DNA of 64,000 bases from Pseudomonas japonica (GTDB lineage Bacteria > Pseudomonadota > Gammaproteobacteria > Pseudomonadales > Pseudomonadaceae). Positions within the stretch are counted from its first letter, which is position 1; each line of letters begins with the position of its first letter. The notes under the pieces were generated by a model. It was not told the DNA's origin. It did no database searches and saw only the letters and a program-made list of their open reading frames with translations. The stretch spans positions 299,293 to 363,292 of the forward strand of contig NZ_FZOL01000002.1 in assembly GCF_900188455.1 (NCBI RefSeq). The letters run 5' to 3'. Shown piece by piece: positions 46,336 to 56,648 of this stretch. A program made the position numbers and the translations under genes.

Positions 46336-47649
46336 ATGAAAACGCCGCTGTGGTTCCCGCAAAGCTTCTTCGCCCGCACCCTGTGGCTGGTGTTGATCGT
46401 CGTCCTGTTCTCCAAGGCGCTGACCCTGGTCTACCTGCTGATGAACGAAGACGTGCTGGTCGATCGCCAGTACAGCCACGGCGTGGCCCTGACCCTGCGC
46501 GCCTACTGGGCGGCGGACGAATCGGACCGGGAGAAGATCGCCGAGGCCGCCGGGCTGATTCGTGTCACTGGCAGCGGCGTGCCCGAGGGCGAACAGCACT
46601 GGCCCTACAGCGAGATCTACCAGCGCCAGATGCAGGCCGAACTGGGCGAGGACACCGAGGTGCGTCTGCGCGTGCATTCGCCACCGGCGCTGTGGGTCCG
46701 CGCGCCAAGCCTGGGTGACGACTGGCTGAAGGTACCGCTGTACCCGCACCCGCTGCGCGGCCAGAAGATCTGGAACGTGCTCGGCTGGTTCCTCGCCATC
46801 GGTCTGCTGTCCACCGCGTCGGCGTGGATCTTCGTGCGCCAGCTCAACCAGCCCCTCAAGCGCCTGGTGTTCGCCGCCCGGCAGGTGGGTCAGGGGCGCA
46901 GCGTACGCCTGCCGGTCAGCGATACGCCAAGCGAGATGACCGAGGTGTACCGCGCCTTCAACCAGATGGCCGAGGATGTCGAGCAGGCCGGACGCGAGCG
47001 CGAACTGATGCTCGCCGGGGTGTCCCATGACCTGCGCACGCCGCTGACCCGCCTGCGCCTGTCGCTGTCGCTGCTGGCCAACGACAGCGAGCTGACCGAC
47101 GACATGGTCCGCGACATCGAAGACATGGACGCCATCCTCGATCAGTTCCTCGCCTTCATCCGCGACGGCCGCGACGAGCCGGTGGAGCAGGTGAGCCTCA
47201 GCGACCTGGTGCGCGAAGTGGTCGCGCCGTTCAACCAGCCGGAAGAACAAGTGCGCCTGTGCCTGGAGCCGATCCCACCGTTCCCGCTGCGCCGGGTGTC
47301 GATCAAGCGCCTGCTCGCCAACCTGATCGGCAATGCCCTGCATCACGCCGGCAAGGGCGTCGAGGTCGCGGCCTATGTCTCCGGCGACAGCAGCGCGCCC
47401 TACGTGGTACTGAGCGTGCTCGACCGCGGCGCCGGGATCGATCCCGCGGAGCTGGAAGCCATCTTCAATCCGTTCATTCGCGGCGACCGCGCGCGCAGCG
47501 GCAAGGGCACCGGCCTGGGCCTGGCGATCGTCAAGCGCATCGCCGCCCAGCACGGTGGCAATGTGGAATTGCGCAATCGCTCCGGCGGCGGCATCGAGGC
47601 CCGTGTGCGCCTTCCGCTGGGCCTCCTGCTGCCACGCGACGCGGTCTAG
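46336..47649 (+). CDS. envZ: Sensor histidine kinase EnvZ
   Basis: 437-aa inner-membrane kinase. Transmembrane segments lie at about 12-38 and 150-172 and flank a periplasmic domain. Then come HAMP (about 173-225), the dimerisation/phospho-acceptor helix with His231 in GVSHDLRTPLTR, and an ATPase domain with N box NLIGNALHHAG, DRGAGID and GKGTGLGLAIV. It is cognate to OmpR. Its stop codon directly abuts the convergent rimK stop, leaving no intergenic base. Confidence 0.95.
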   Translation: MKTPLWFPQSFFARTLWLVLIVVLFSKALTLVYLLMNEDVLVDRQYSHGVALTLRAYWAADESDREKIAEAAGLIRVTGSGVPEGEQHWPYSEIYQRQMQAELGEDTEVRLRVHSPPALWVRAPSLGDDWLKVPLYPHPLRGQKIWNVLGWFLAIGLLSTASAWIFVRQLNQPLKRLVFAARQVGQGRSVRLPVSDTPSEMTEVYRAFNQMAEDVEQAGRERELMLAGVSHDLRTPLTRLRLSLSLLANDSELTDDMVRDIEDMDAILDQFLAFIRDGRDEPVEQVSLSDLVREVVAPFNQPEEQVRLCLEPIPPFPLRRVSIKRLLANLIGNALHHAGKGVEVAAYVSGDSSAPYVVLSVLDRGAGIDPAELEAIFNPFIRGDRARSGKGTGLGLAIVKRIAAQHGGNVELRNRSGGGIEARVRLPLGLLLPRDAV

Positions 47650-48555
47650 TCAGCCCTTCCCTTTCGTGCGGGTCAGGTTCGGCCCGCCGTTCTTCTCCAG
47701 GTGCTCGATGATCATCCCGGCAACGTCCTTGCCGGTGGTGGTCTCGATGCCTTCCAGGCCCGGCGACGAGTTCACCTCCATCACCAGCGGACCGTGATTG
47801 GAGCGCAGGATATCCACGCCGGCGACGCTCAAACCCATGACCTTGGCCGCGCGAATCGCGGTCATGCGCTCTTCCGGAGTGACCTTGATCAGGCTGGCGG
47901 TGCCGCCACGGTGCAGGTTGGAACGAAACTCCCCCGGCTTGGCCTGACGCTTCATCGAGGCGATGACCTTGTCGCCGACCACGAAGCAGCGAATGTCGGC
48001 GCCGCCGGCTTCCTTGATGTATTCCTGGACCATGATGTTCTGCTTCAGGCCCATGAACGCCTCGATCACCGATTCGGCGGCCTTGGTGGTCTCGCACAGC
48101 ACCACACCGATGCCCTGGGTGCCCTCCAGCACCTTGATCACCAGCGGCGCGCCGTTGACCATCTGGATCAGGTCGGGAATGTCGTCCGGCGAGTGGGCGA
48201 AGCCGGTCACCGGCAGGCCGATGCCACGCCTCGACAACAGTTGCAGCGAGCGCAGCTTGTCCCGCGAGCGGGCAATGGCCACGGACTCGTTGAGCGGGAA
48301 CACACCCATCATTTCGAACTGGCGCAACACCGCGCAGCCGTAGAAGGTCACCGACGCACCGATGCGCGGGATCACCGCATCGAAACCTTCCAGCGGCTTG
48401 CCGCGATAGTGGATCTGCGGCTTGTGACTGGCGATGTTCATGTAGGCGCGCAGGGTATCGATCACCACCATTTCATGGCCCCGTTGCGTACCGGCCTCGA
48501 CCAGGCGACGGGTGGAATACAGACGCGGGTTACGCGACAGCACAGCGATCTTCAT
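47650..48555 (-). CDS. rimK: ATP-dependent glutamate ligase RimK
   Basis: 301-aa ATP-grasp enzyme that adds glutamate residues to the C-terminus of ribosomal protein S6. [20 protein letters not shown] opens the protein; the ATP-grasp core shows [17 protein letters not shown] and [24 protein letters not shown]. In P. fluorescens RimK modification is tied to cyclic-di-GMP and proteome changes. ATG 48555 overlaps the rimB stop by 4 bp. Confidence 0.95.
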   Translation of the reverse strand: MKIAVLSRNPRLYSTRRLVEAGTQRGHEMVVIDTLRAYMNIASHKPQIHYRGKPLEGFDAVIPRIGASVTFYGCAVLRQFEMMGVFPLNESVAIARSRDKLRSLQLLSRRGIGLPVTGFAHSPDDIPDLIQMVNGAPLVIKVLEGTQGIGVVLCETTKAAESVIEAFMGLKQNIMVQEYIKEAGGADIRCFVVGDKVIASMKRQAKPGEFRSNLHRGGTASLIKVTPEERMTAIRAAKVMGLSVAGVDILRSNHGPLVMEVNSSPGLEGIETTTGKDVAGMIIEHLEKNGGPNLTRTKGKG

Positions 48556-49043
48556 GCAGCACCTGTGGAAGGGGTAATGGTTGCCGGGAACGCCGGCTTG
48601 TCCTGAACGTATTTGAGCCCCGGATTGACCACCAGTTGGCCATGGACCAGGGCCTTGGAACCCAAGAGAAGGCGATAGCGCATGGCCTTGCGACAGGCCA
48701 GGGTGAACTCCACCTCCCAGACCCGGTCGCCCAGCGCCAGCGGCGTGCGAATCACATAGCGCACCTGGGCCTGGCCGTTGGAGCTCTTGATGGTTTTCAT
48801 GGTCACCAACGGTGCCTCGCAGCGACGGTGCCGCAGTTGCACCACCGAGCCCAGATGAGCGTTGAAGCGTACCCAGCGCTCGCCGTTGCGCATGAACGGC
48901 TCGACCTCGGTGGCATGCAGACTGGAGGTGCTGGCGCCGGTGTCGATCTTGGCGCGCAGGCCGGCCAGGCCGAGATCGGGCAAAGCCACCCACTCGCGCA
49001 AACCGATAACGCTCAAATGATCAAATGTCTTCACGATGCACAA
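48552..49043 (-). CDS. rimB: RimB, retropepsin-like protease
   Basis: 163-aa protein of the ATP-dependent zinc protease/retropepsin-like family (COG4067). The aspartyl-protease-like motif [14 protein letters not shown] (about 31-44) is intact. In Pseudomonas, RimB trims glutamate tails made by RimK. The two genes are coupled by a 4-bp overlap. The EAL-domain RimA gene that can precede rimB in other Pseudomonas is absent; hslR lies divergently instead. Confidence 0.88.
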   Translation of the reverse strand: MCIVKTFDHLSVIGLREWVALPDLGLAGLRAKIDTGASTSSLHATEVEPFMRNGERWVRFNAHLGSVVQLRHRRCEAPLVTMKTIKSSNGQAQVRYVIRTPLALGDRVWEVEFTLACRKAMRYRLLLGSKALVHGQLVVNPGLKYVQDKPAFPATITPSTGAA

Positions 49044-49142
49044 CCCGGGGAAAGTCGGTGAACTGTAAGCAGGCAGCGGACTTTTTGCATCCGCCAGTTA
49101 CGGTAGTACAGTTCCATGACCGCTAATGATCGGAGCACTGCG

Positions 49143-49541
49143 ATGGCTTATCAGGAAGACGACGACAAGGTGCGTCTGGACAAATGGCTCTGGGCCGCGC
49201 GTTTCTACAAGACCCGCGCCCTGGCCAAGACCGCCATCGAGAGCGGCAAGGTGCATTGTCGCGGCGAGCGCTGCAAGCCGGGCAAGGAACCACGCGTTGG
49301 CGACGAGTTCGTCCTGCGCACCGGTTTCGACGAACGCACCGTGGTGGTCAAGGCGCTGTCCGTGGTGCGCCGCGGCGCGCCGGAGGCGCAGACCCTCTAC
49401 GAGGAAACCGAAGACAGCATCCGCCGCCGCGAACAGGCGGCGGCGTTGCGCAAGGCCGGCGCGCTGGGCGTGACCACCGATGGTCGGCCGACCAAGAAGC
49501 AGCGGCGGCAGATCCATCAGTTGCACGGCAGTTTCGACTGA
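49143..49541 (+). CDS. hslR: Heat shock protein 15, HslR
   Basis: 132-aa S4-domain RNA-binding protein (VRLDKWLWAARFYKTRALAK, about 10-29) with a basic C-terminal tail. Hsp15 rescues stalled 50S subunits carrying nascent peptide. I chose ATG 49143 after GATCGGAGCACTGCG; an upstream in-frame ATG at 49116 has no clear ribosome site. It precedes hslO, forming a heat-shock gene pair as in E. coli. Confidence 0.94.
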   Translation: MAYQEDDDKVRLDKWLWAARFYKTRALAKTAIESGKVHCRGERCKPGKEPRVGDEFVLRTGFDERTVVVKALSVVRRGAPEAQTLYEETEDSIRRREQAAALRKAGALGVTTDGRPTKKQRRQIHQLHGSFD

Positions 49542-49724
49542 GCGGTACACCCGACACCCTTGGAAAACACCCAGTGAATCACCATTAAGGGGTACAGCCA
49601 CTCGTCGACTGTCGTGCCCGGGATCTGGTCAAAGCCCCTGGGCGCCAACACAGTAGAGCGATTCGAGCGCCTTCAGAGCGTTCCGACACCCCTTCAGCGA
49701 CCTTTCGAGCAGCCAGAACACCCC

Positions 49725-50627
49725 ATGAGCGATTTGCCGGATACCGATTTCACCCAACGTTTCATCTTCGACGAGCGCGATGTCCGCGGCGAACTCGTTT
49801 GCCTGGAAAACAGCTACGCCCGCGTGCTCGACAAGCATCCCTACCCCCAGCCAGTGGCGCAGCTGCTTGGCGAACTGATGGCTGCCGCCTCCCTGCTGGT
49901 CGGCACCCTCAAGTTCGATGGACTGCTGATCCTCCAGGCGCGTTCCGACGGTCCGGTGCCGCTGCTGATGGTCGAGTGCTCCAGCGAGCGCGAGATCCGC
50001 GGTATCGCCCGCTATGACGGCGAAGCCCTCGGCGCCGACGCCGGCCTGCAGGAACTGATGCCCGACGGCGTCCTCGCCCTGACCATCGATCCGCGCCGTG
50101 GCCAGCGCTACCAGGGCATCGTCGAACTGAACGGCAAGGACCTGGCGGAAAGCTTCACCAACTACTTCGTCATGTCCGAGCAGTTGGGCACCCGCTTCTG
50201 GCTCAACGCCGACGGCAACCGCGCCCGCGGCATGCTGCTGCAGCAACTGCCGGTGGACCGCCAGCCGGATGCCGACGAGCGCGCCGACAGCTGGGCGCAC
50301 GTTGCCACCCTGGCCGGCACCCTGACCCGTGAAGAGCACCTGGGCCTGGACAACGAAACCGTGTTGCACCGCCTCTACCACGACGACGCCGTGCGCCTGT
50401 TCGACATCCAGCCGCTGCAGTTCCGTTGCAGCTGCTCGCGAGAGCGCTCCGGCAGTGCCCTGGTCAGCCTCGGCGTCGACGATGCCAAGGCTTTGGTCGA
50501 CGAACATGGCGGCCAGATCGAGATCGATTGCCAGTTCTGCAACGAGCGCTATCGCTTCGATGCCGCCGACGTGGAGCAACTGTTCGCTGGCGGCGGCGTG
50601 GACGCGCCGTCAGATACTCGTCACTGA
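49725..50627 (+). CDS. hslO: Redox-regulated chaperone Hsp33, HslO
   Basis: 300-aa holdase activated by oxidation. The four zinc-binding cysteines are present in the C-terminal switch: C235 and C237 (CSC) and C269, C272 (CQFC). The N-terminal chaperone domain covers about 8-180. ATG 49725 ([13 protein letters not shown]) fits the family. The 183-bp gap from hslR could hold its own promoter. Confidence 0.95.
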   Translation: MSDLPDTDFTQRFIFDERDVRGELVCLENSYARVLDKHPYPQPVAQLLGELMAAASLLVGTLKFDGLLILQARSDGPVPLLMVECSSEREIRGIARYDGEALGADAGLQELMPDGVLALTIDPRRGQRYQGIVELNGKDLAESFTNYFVMSEQLGTRFWLNADGNRARGMLLQQLPVDRQPDADERADSWAHVATLAGTLTREEHLGLDNETVLHRLYHDDAVRLFDIQPLQFRCSCSRERSGSALVSLGVDDAKALVDEHGGQIEIDCQFCNERYRFDAADVEQLFAGGGVDAPSDTRH

Positions 50628-50714
50628 AACGTTTCTGCTCAGGGAATTCTCCTGTCGAATGCGGTCAAGACGCAGTTCTGACAGGAGGGCCCTACTTTTT
50701 TTGGGCGTTTCTGG

Positions 50715-50764
50715 CATAATCCGGCCACTTTTTTCGCTGTAGTAGTTTGCAAAGATCTACTACA
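50715..50764 (+). promoter_or_regulatory. pckA promoter -10 and leader inverted repeat
   Basis: CATAAT (50715-50720) resembles a -10 box, though no good -35 is visible. Downstream, TGTAGTAG (50738-50745) and CTACTACA (50757-50764) form a perfect 8-bp inverted repeat around TTTGCAAAGAT. It starts about 11 bases after the probable transcription start, so it could be an mRNA hairpin or a repressor operator. Confidence 0.5.
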
Positions 50765-50807
50765 AATCGTTTGGAGCACTCGGCCACCGGGCCGGATGGG
50801 GAATCTC

Positions 50808-52349
50808 ATGACGCAAGCCAACAACGCCGTGTTCACCGATCTGAGCGTCGACGAGCTGGTAAAAGAAGCACTGAACCGCGGTGAAGGCGAACTGGCCGAC
50901 ACTGGCGCGCTGGTCGTGAAAACCGGTCACCGCACCGGTCGTTCGCCGGTTGACCGTTTCATCGTCGAAGAGCCGAGCACCCAGGACGCCATCGCCTGGG
51001 GCCCGATCAACCGCAAATTCCCCGCTGACAAGTTCGACGCCCTGTGGGCCCGTGTCGAGGCGTTCAACAACGCCCAGGAACACTTCGTTTCCCACGTCCA
51101 CGTAGGTGCTGCCGAAGAGCACTACCTGGCCGTCAAGATGACCACCCAGACCGCCTGGCAGAACCTGTTCGGCCGTTGCCTGTTCATCAACCCGGCCCAG
51201 TACAACCCGGCTGGCCGCCAAGAGTGGCAAGTGCTGAACGTCGCCAACTTCGAGTGCGTGCCAGAGCGTGACGGCACCAACTCCGACGGCTGCGTCATCC
51301 TCAACTTCGCCCAGAAGAAGGTCCTGATCGCCGGCATGCGCTACGCCGGTGAGATGAAGAAAGCCATGTTCTCGGTGCAGAACTTCCTGCTGCCGGCCGC
51401 CGACGTGCTGCCGATGCACTGCGCCGCCAACATCGGCGAAGAAGGCGATGTAACCCTGTTCTTCGGTCTGTCCGGCACCGGCAAGACCACCCTGTCGGCC
51501 GACGAAAGCCGTTACCTGATCGGTGACGACGAACACGGCTGGGGCGAAGGCGTCGTGTTCAACATCGAAGGCGGCTGCTACGCCAAGTGCATCGACCTGT
51601 CCGAGAAGAACGAGCCGGTCATCTGGAAAGCCATCAAGCACGGTGCGGTGCTGGAAAACGTCGTCCTCGACGACGCCAAGCACGCCGACTACGCCGATGG
51701 CAGCCTGACCCAGAACAGCCGCGCCGCGTACCCGCTGGAGCACGTCGAGAAGCGTTCCGAGAAGAACCTGGGCGGCGAGCCGAATGCGGTCATCTTCCTG
51801 ACCTGCGACCTGACCGGCGTTCTGCCTCCGGTATCGATTCTGAACAACGAGCAGGCGGCCTACCACTTCCTGTCCGGCTACACCGCGCTGGTCGGTTCCA
51901 CCGAAATGGGTTCCGGCGGCGGCATCAAGTCGACCTTCTCCACCTGCTTCGGCGCACCGTTCTTCCCGCGTCCGGCCGGCGAGTACGCCGAACTGCTGAT
52001 CAAGCGCATCAAGGGCTTCGGCTCCAAGGTCTACCTGGTCAACACCGGCTGGACCGGCGGTGGCTACGGCGTTGGCAAGCGCTTCAGCATCCCGACCACC
52101 CGTGCCGTGATCGCCGCGATCCAGAGCGGTGCGCTGATCGGTGCCGAGACCGAGCACCTGGGCATCATCAACCTGGACGTGCCGAAGGCCGTTCCAGGCG
52201 TCGATACCGAACTGCTGAACCCGCGCACCACCTGGGCTGACCAGGCTGCCTACGACGAAGCAGCGAAAGGCCTGGCCTCGCTGTTCATCGAAAACTTCAA
52301 GAAGTTCGAAGTTTCCGACGCAATCAAGGCTGCTGGTCCTCAGCTGTAA
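50808..52349 (+). CDS. pckA: ATP-dependent phosphoenolpyruvate carboxykinase PckA
   Basis: 513-aa gluconeogenic enzyme converting oxaloacetate to PEP with ATP. The P-loop [11 protein letters not shown] starts at about residue 220 (Lys226). The signature LIGDDEHGW and metal-site residues follow. ATG 50808 ([13 protein letters not shown]) follows GGGGAATCTC; the frame allows four more codons upstream. A strong terminator lies 15 bp past the stop. Confidence 0.97.
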   Translation: MTQANNAVFTDLSVDELVKEALNRGEGELADTGALVVKTGHRTGRSPVDRFIVEEPSTQDAIAWGPINRKFPADKFDALWARVEAFNNAQEHFVSHVHVGAAEEHYLAVKMTTQTAWQNLFGRCLFINPAQYNPAGRQEWQVLNVANFECVPERDGTNSDGCVILNFAQKKVLIAGMRYAGEMKKAMFSVQNFLLPAADVLPMHCAANIGEEGDVTLFFGLSGTGKTTLSADESRYLIGDDEHGWGEGVVFNIEGGCYAKCIDLSEKNEPVIWKAIKHGAVLENVVLDDAKHADYADGSLTQNSRAAYPLEHVEKRSEKNLGGEPNAVIFLTCDLTGVLPPVSILNNEQAAYHFLSGYTALVGSTEMGSGGGIKSTFSTCFGAPFFPRPAGEYAELLIKRIKGFGSKVYLVNTGWTGGGYGVGKRFSIPTTRAVIAAIQSGALIGAETEHLGIINLDVPKAVPGVDTELLNPRTTWADQAAYDEAAKGLASLFIENFKKFEVSDAIKAAGPQL

Positions 52350-52364
52350 GCTGACAGCGCCATG

Positions 52365-52400
52365 ACAAAAGCCCCGCCTCGCAAGAGCCGGGGCTTTTGT
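52365..52400 (+). terminator. Terminator after pckA
   Basis: ACAAAAGCCCCG-CCTCGCAAGAGC-CGGGGCTTTTGT: perfect arms with A and T tracts, suited to both pckA and the convergent gene ending at 52418. Confidence 0.93.
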
Positions 52401-52417
52401 CGTTCATGAGCCCGCCC

Positions 52418-52864
52418 TCAGGCAGACTCGATGGTGAAATCATCGAAAAGAATGCTGGCCCCAGGCCCTCCGGCGACCGACACCTCGATCTTCTTGATCG
52501 CCCCTTCGCTGCTGGCGCAGACCACCGGCGTCAACGAGCCCACCGGAAGCGCCGCAGTGCCCAGCAGTTTGCCGGCGGCATCGTAGAACCGGCAGGGATC
52601 ACCCACTTCACTGCGGAAATTCACGAAGGTGACCCGCTTCGCATCCGAGCCGTGGAGCGTGACGGTCATGTCGTCGCTCTCGCCAAAGTGAGTGCCCCAC
52701 TTGAATTTGACCCAGACCCCTTTGGTGAGGCCACTCGGGTTCTGCACTGCTTCGAGCTCCGTCCCGGTACCGGAAGGAACCGTGAGGGTAAAGGCCGGAC
52801 GAACGATGCGCGTACCATGGACTTGCACCGGCAGGTCTTCGAAATCGTCAACCACAATAGCCAT
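52418..52864 (-). CDS. Hypothetical beta-rich protein
   Basis: 148 aa, not assigned to a named family. GGAGGATCTGTT gives a strong ribosome site for ATG 52864 (MAIVVDDFEDLP). There is no signal peptide or membrane helix. Alternating hydrophobic strands and the terminal ASILFDDFTIE resemble jelly-roll or carbohydrate-binding domains seen as repeats in larger Pseudomonas surface proteins, here as a single free domain. It is divergent from the acyl-CoA thioesterase gene. Function is unknown. Confidence 0.8.
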   Translation of the reverse strand: MAIVVDDFEDLPVQVHGTRIVRPAFTLTVPSGTGTELEAVQNPSGLTKGVWVKFKWGTHFGESDDMTVTLHGSDAKRVTFVNFRSEVGDPCRFYDAAGKLLGTAALPVGSLTPVVCASSEGAIKKIEVSVAGGPGASILFDDFTIESA

Positions 52865-53019
52865 AACAGATCCTCCAGTTGGGTCGGCGGATACCGACGT
52901 GGGTATTGGAGGCCCGATGCCGGAAAGGCACAACTGGCATTTCTATCTGGTGGCGAAGTGAGATTATGCTCGGTTCCCATGGGAAACTTCGCCGCTCCGC
53001 CCCTTCAAGGATAAGCCTG

Positions 53020-53448
53020 ATGTCCAACCCGCCACTGCGCCCGCATTTCCCCTACCTGCATCCGCTCTCCAGCCGCTGGCAGGACAACGACCTCAACGGC
53101 CAGATCGGCAGCGCCACGGTCTACGGCTTCTTCGACACGGCACTCCAGGCCTGCCTGATCGAGCAGGCAGGCCTCGATCCGCAGGACGGCGAGGTCGTCG
53201 GTTTCGTGGTCAGTTCCAGCTGCGACTTCTACGCCTCGGCCGCCTTTCCCGACCTGTTGCAGATCGGTGTACGGGTCGAGCGCCTCGCCGGCAGTTCGGT
53301 GGAATATGCCCTCGCCCTGTTCCAGGTCGGCCAGGAGCAACCCTGCGCGGTGGGTCGGCTGGTGCAGGTGTTCGTCGAACGCCACTCGGGCCAGCCGGCG
53401 GTACTGCCGGAACGCCTGCTGACCGCGTTGGAGGTCCTGCGCGGCTGA
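53020..53448 (+). CDS. Acyl-CoA thioesterase, 4HBT type
   Basis: 142-aa hotdog protein of the 4-hydroxybenzoyl-CoA thioesterase-like group: RWQDNDLNGQIGSATVYGFFD (positions about 18-38) carries the conserved D-N-D/G pattern, although a typical His is replaced. ATG 53020 follows AAGGATAAGCCTG. Longer upstream codons lie in the shared promoter and are unlikely. The substrate is unknown. Confidence 0.87.
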   Translation: MSNPPLRPHFPYLHPLSSRWQDNDLNGQIGSATVYGFFDTALQACLIEQAGLDPQDGEVVGFVVSSSCDFYASAAFPDLLQIGVRVERLAGSSVEYALALFQVGQEQPCAVGRLVQVFVERHSGQPAVLPERLLTALEVLRG

Positions 53449-53451
53449 GCC

Positions 53452-54108
53452 TCAGTCGTTGAGGCGGATGATCCCCTCGCGCACGGCGAACAGCACCAGC
53501 CCCGGCACATCGTGAATCTGCAGGCGGTGCATGATCTGCGAGCGATGGGCCTCGACGGTCTTCACGCTCAGGCCCAGGCCATCGGCGATGGAACGGGTCG
53601 ACTCGCCGCGCGCGATCAGCCGGAGGATTTCCAGTTGCCGCGCGGTGAGCTGCATCGCCGCGCTGACCTGCGGTCGCCGGCGATTCTGCTTCACCGCCTG
53701 GCCGATCACCAGCGGCAGCACCGCCGACGACAGGTACTGCCCTCCTCCGCGCAACGACTGCAAGGCCAGTTCCAGCTCCTGCACCGTCGCGCTCTTGAGC
53801 AGGAAGCCATGCGCGCCCTGCTGCAGGCAGTGCATGACGAACTCCAGCTCCGAACGCGATGACAGCATCAGTACGGTGCAGGCCGGCACCCGCAGGTAGA
53901 GCTCGCGCAACAGCTCTTCGCCGGTCAGCGTGCCGAGGCCGATATCCAGCAGGATGATGTCCGGCTTCAGCGTCTCGGCCAGCTCGACGGCGGTCACCGT
54001 ATCGCCCGCCTCTCCGACCACGACATATTCTTGTTTTTGTTCGAGCAACGCTCGCAGGCCTGCGCGGAACAGGGGCGAGTCGTCGGCAATCAGTAATCGG
54101 CAAAGCAT
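53452..54108 (-). CDS. NarL/LuxR-family response regulator
   Basis: 218 aa. The receiver has ADD, a phospho-Asp in IILLDIGLG (about residue 53), Ser in MLSSRSE and Lys in FLLKSA. The C-terminal LuxR helix-turn-helix is LTARQLEILRLIARGESTRSIADGLGLSVKTVEAHRSQI (about 150-190). It lies 147 bp downstream of cheB on the same strand. No histidine kinase other than CheA is nearby, so CheA may be its phosphodonor, which would make this cluster control transcription. That is an inference. Confidence 0.88.
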   Translation of the reverse strand: MLCRLLIADDSPLFRAGLRALLEQKQEYVVVGEAGDTVTAVELAETLKPDIILLDIGLGTLTGEELLRELYLRVPACTVLMLSSRSELEFVMHCLQQGAHGFLLKSATVQELELALQSLRGGGQYLSSAVLPLVIGQAVKQNRRRPQVSAAMQLTARQLEILRLIARGESTRSIADGLGLSVKTVEAHRSQIMHRLQIHDVPGLVLFAVREGIIRLND

Positions 54109-54255
54109 AGGTTTGAGCCCGTGTCGCATGAGTTTTGGTGAACAGATCGTCGCTGCGGGGTGTTGCTCCATGACGGTGGGAAAGCCTGCATCTCGCGCAC
54201 CGCTCAGCGGTGTCGCGAACAGGGCGTCGAAGGGGGTGGTCTGACCTGGAAATGC

Positions 54256-55323
54256 TCAGCCATTGCGGGCGCTGACGCAGAACTGGTTGATCAGTGCCGG
54301 CAGGCGATTCAACGGCTCGATGGTCTGGGCCGCGCCGAGGCGAATGGCTTCCTTGGGCATGCCGAACACCACGCAGCTGGCCTCGTCCTGGGCCACGGTG
54401 CTGGCACCCTGTTCGCGCATGGCCAGGAGGCCACGGGCTCCATCGTCGCCCATGCCGGTCATGATGATGCCCAGGGCATTGCTGCCGGCATGGCGAGCGG
54501 CGGAACGGAACAGGACATCGACCGAGGGCTTGTGTCGGTTGACGGCGGGGCCGTCGAGCACTTCGACCAGGTAGTGGGCACCGCTGCGCTTGAGCTGCAT
54601 GTGCAGGCCACCAGGCGCCAGCAAGGCGAGCCCGGTGTGCACGCGATCCAGATGCCTGGCCTCGCGCACTTCGATCTGGCACAGGCCGTTGAGACGACGC
54701 GCGAAATCGGCGGTGAACCTCTCCGGCATGTGCTGAACGATGACCAGGCCGGGACAGTCGGGCGGCAATTGCCGCAAGACGAACTCCAGCGCCTGGGTAC
54801 CGCCGGTCGAACAGCCAAGTGTAACGATTCGGTCGGTGGTTTGGCGCAGCGCCGGGGCGGACGGCAGTTCTTTTTTTTCCGCCGCGGGCAGGACGTGACG
54901 TGCCACGGGTCGGGTTTTCGCCGCCGCCTCGATGCAGCGCACCAGATCGCCGGCGATATTCTCCAGGCTCTGCTTCAAGCCCAGCTTCGCCTTGGTGAAA
55001 ACGCCGACCGCACCGGCGGCCAGGGCTTCGACATCGAGGTCGTTGCCGGCCTCGGTGAGGGTCGAACAGATGATGGTCGGGGTCGGTCGCTCGGCCATGA
55101 TCTGGCGCAGGAAGGTCAGGCCGTCCATGCGCGGCATTTCGACATCGAGGACCAGCACATCGGGCCAGTCACGGCGCATCTTCTCGATCGCATACAGCGG
55201 GTCGGCGGCCATGCCGACCACCTGGATACCTGGGTGGTTGCCGAGGAACTGCCCGAACACCTGACGGACCAGGGCCGAGTCGTCGACGATGAATACACGG
55301 ATCGGTGTGCAGCGCTGGATCAT
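54256..55323 (-). CDS. cheB: Chemoreceptor methylesterase CheB
   Basis: 355 aa. The receiver (about 8-125; VDDS, Asp60 in [13 protein letters not shown]) is joined to the methylesterase domain (about 165-350), with the catalytic Ser in [10 protein letters not shown], His in VQHMPERFT and Asp in [11 protein letters not shown]. It removes methyl groups from receptors. ATG 55323 overlaps the cheR stop by 4 bp. It is the last che gene of the cluster before the LuxR regulator. Confidence 0.95.
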   Translation of the reverse strand: MIQRCTPIRVFIVDDSALVRQVFGQFLGNHPGIQVVGMAADPLYAIEKMRRDWPDVLVLDVEMPRMDGLTFLRQIMAERPTPTIICSTLTEAGNDLDVEALAAGAVGVFTKAKLGLKQSLENIAGDLVRCIEAAAKTRPVARHVLPAAEKKELPSAPALRQTTDRIVTLGCSTGGTQALEFVLRQLPPDCPGLVIVQHMPERFTADFARRLNGLCQIEVREARHLDRVHTGLALLAPGGLHMQLKRSGAHYLVEVLDGPAVNRHKPSVDVLFRSAARHAGSNALGIIMTGMGDDGARGLLAMREQGASTVAQDEASCVVFGMPKEAIRLGAAQTIEPLNRLPALINQFCVSARNG

Positions 55324-56132
55324 ACGCGCTCGAATACCGAAGGCCGCACCGGGCGCAGCGGCAGGTCGAAACCGTGGATGCTTTCGGCGTGGCCGATGAA
55401 CAGCAGCCCACCCGGGCGCAGGCGCTCGACCAGGTTGCGCACGATGCGCTGCTTCTGCGCCGTGTCGAAATAGATCAGCAGGTTGCGCAGGAAGATCACG
55501 TCGAACTGACCCAGGCTCTCCGGCATTGGCTGGATGACGTTGATCTCGCGCAACTGCACCTTGTTGCGCAACCAGCCCTGCACGCGCATGCGCCCCTGCA
55601 TGTCGTCGATCCCGCACAGGCAATGGCGGTGCAACCAGCCCTCGGGGAAATAGCGCGCCTGGGCCAGGTCGTAGATGCCCAGTTCGGCGAGTTCCAGCAT
55701 GCTTTGGCTGAGGTCACTGGCCAGTATCGACCACTCGTTGCCACGGGCGAACTCGGCGGCGGTCATGGCCAGGCTGTAGGGCTCTTCTCCCGACGAACAG
55801 GCCGCGCTCCACAGGCGCAGCGGTCCGCCACGCTTGCTCAGCCACTGGCCGAGAAATTCGAAGTGGGCGTACTCGCGAAAGAAGTAGGTTTCGTTGGTGG
55901 TCAGCAGGTCGACCACCAGCCGTCGCTCGCGGGCGTACTGCGGGTACGCCAGGCAATTGAGGTAGTCGTCGTAGCTGTCCAGCTGGTGGTGACGCAGGCG
56001 CTTGAGCAAGCGCCCGGCCACCAGCGAGCGCTTGTTGTTCGACAGGTGGATGCCAGAGGCATCGCGCATCAGTTGCTGCAGCTGGCGAAAGTTCTGTTCG
56101 CCGAGCACCGGCAACGAGGGCATGGCGGACAT
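55320..56132 (-). CDS. cheR: Chemoreceptor methyltransferase CheR
   Basis: 270-aa SAM-dependent glutamate methyltransferase. The N-terminal CheR helical domain (about 10-65) is followed by the Rossmann catalytic domain, with ETYFFRE (about 99-105), [15 protein letters not shown] (about 118-132) and [13 protein letters not shown] (about 214). ATG 56132 lies one base after the cheW stop; a second ATG three codons in is possible. No TPR tail. Confidence 0.94.
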   Translation of the reverse strand: MSAMPSLPVLGEQNFRQLQQLMRDASGIHLSNNKRSLVAGRLLKRLRHHQLDSYDDYLNCLAYPQYARERRLVVDLLTTNETYFFREYAHFEFLGQWLSKRGGPLRLWSAACSSGEEPYSLAMTAAEFARGNEWSILASDLSQSMLELAELGIYDLAQARYFPEGWLHRHCLCGIDDMQGRMRVQGWLRNKVQLREINVIQPMPESLGQFDVIFLRNLLIYFDTAQKQRIVRNLVERLRPGGLLFIGHAESIHGFDLPLRPVRPSVFERV

Positions 56133-56133
56133 G

Positions 56134-56637
56134 TCAGTGGGCCTTGGCCGCCTGGCTGAGGTGACGGATATCGTCCAGCGACAGCACTTGCAGCATGTTG
56201 AGAATGATCAGGAATTCCTGCGCCTGCTGGGCCATGCCGGCGATGAAGTCGGAACGGATCGCCGTGCCGAAGGCCGGCGCCGGCATGATCTGCCGCGGTT
56301 CGATCTCCAGCACTTCGTCCACCTCGTCCACCACCAGGCCGATGCGCTGCAAGCCATCGCCCAGCGCCAGTTCGATGATGACGATGCAGGTCCGGTTGCC
56401 CGGCGCGGTCAGGCTCAGGCCGAAGCGCGCGGCCAGGTCGAGCACCGGCACCACGTTGCCGCGCAGGTTGAGCACGCCATGGATGTAGGCCGGCATCATC
56501 GGTACCCGGGTGACCTCGGCGTATTCGATGATCTCGCGCACCAGCGCGATGGGCAGCGCATAGCCCGCATCGCGCACGCGAAAGCTCAGGTGCTGGATGG
56601 CGTCGGCTTGCGCCTCGATTCGTTGCGGTTGGCTCAT
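56134..56637 (-). CDS. cheW: Coupling protein CheW
   Basis: 167-aa CheW domain linking receptors to CheA (SFRVRDAGYALPIALVREII, VLNLRGNVVPVLDLAARFGL, DEVLEIEPRQI). I chose ATG 56637; a TTG at 56652 would add five residues and overlap the receptor stop by four bases, which is the alternative if translation is coupled. A C-terminal extension of about 20 residues goes beyond a minimal CheW. Confidence 0.93.
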   Translation of the reverse strand: MSQPQRIEAQADAIQHLSFRVRDAGYALPIALVREIIEYAEVTRVPMMPAYIHGVLNLRGNVVPVLDLAARFGLSLTAPGNRTCIVIIELALGDGLQRIGLVVDEVDEVLEIEPRQIMPAPAFGTAIRSDFIAGMAQQAQEFLIILNMLQVLSLDDIRHLSQAAKAH

Positions 56638-56648
56638 GGCGATCTCGC

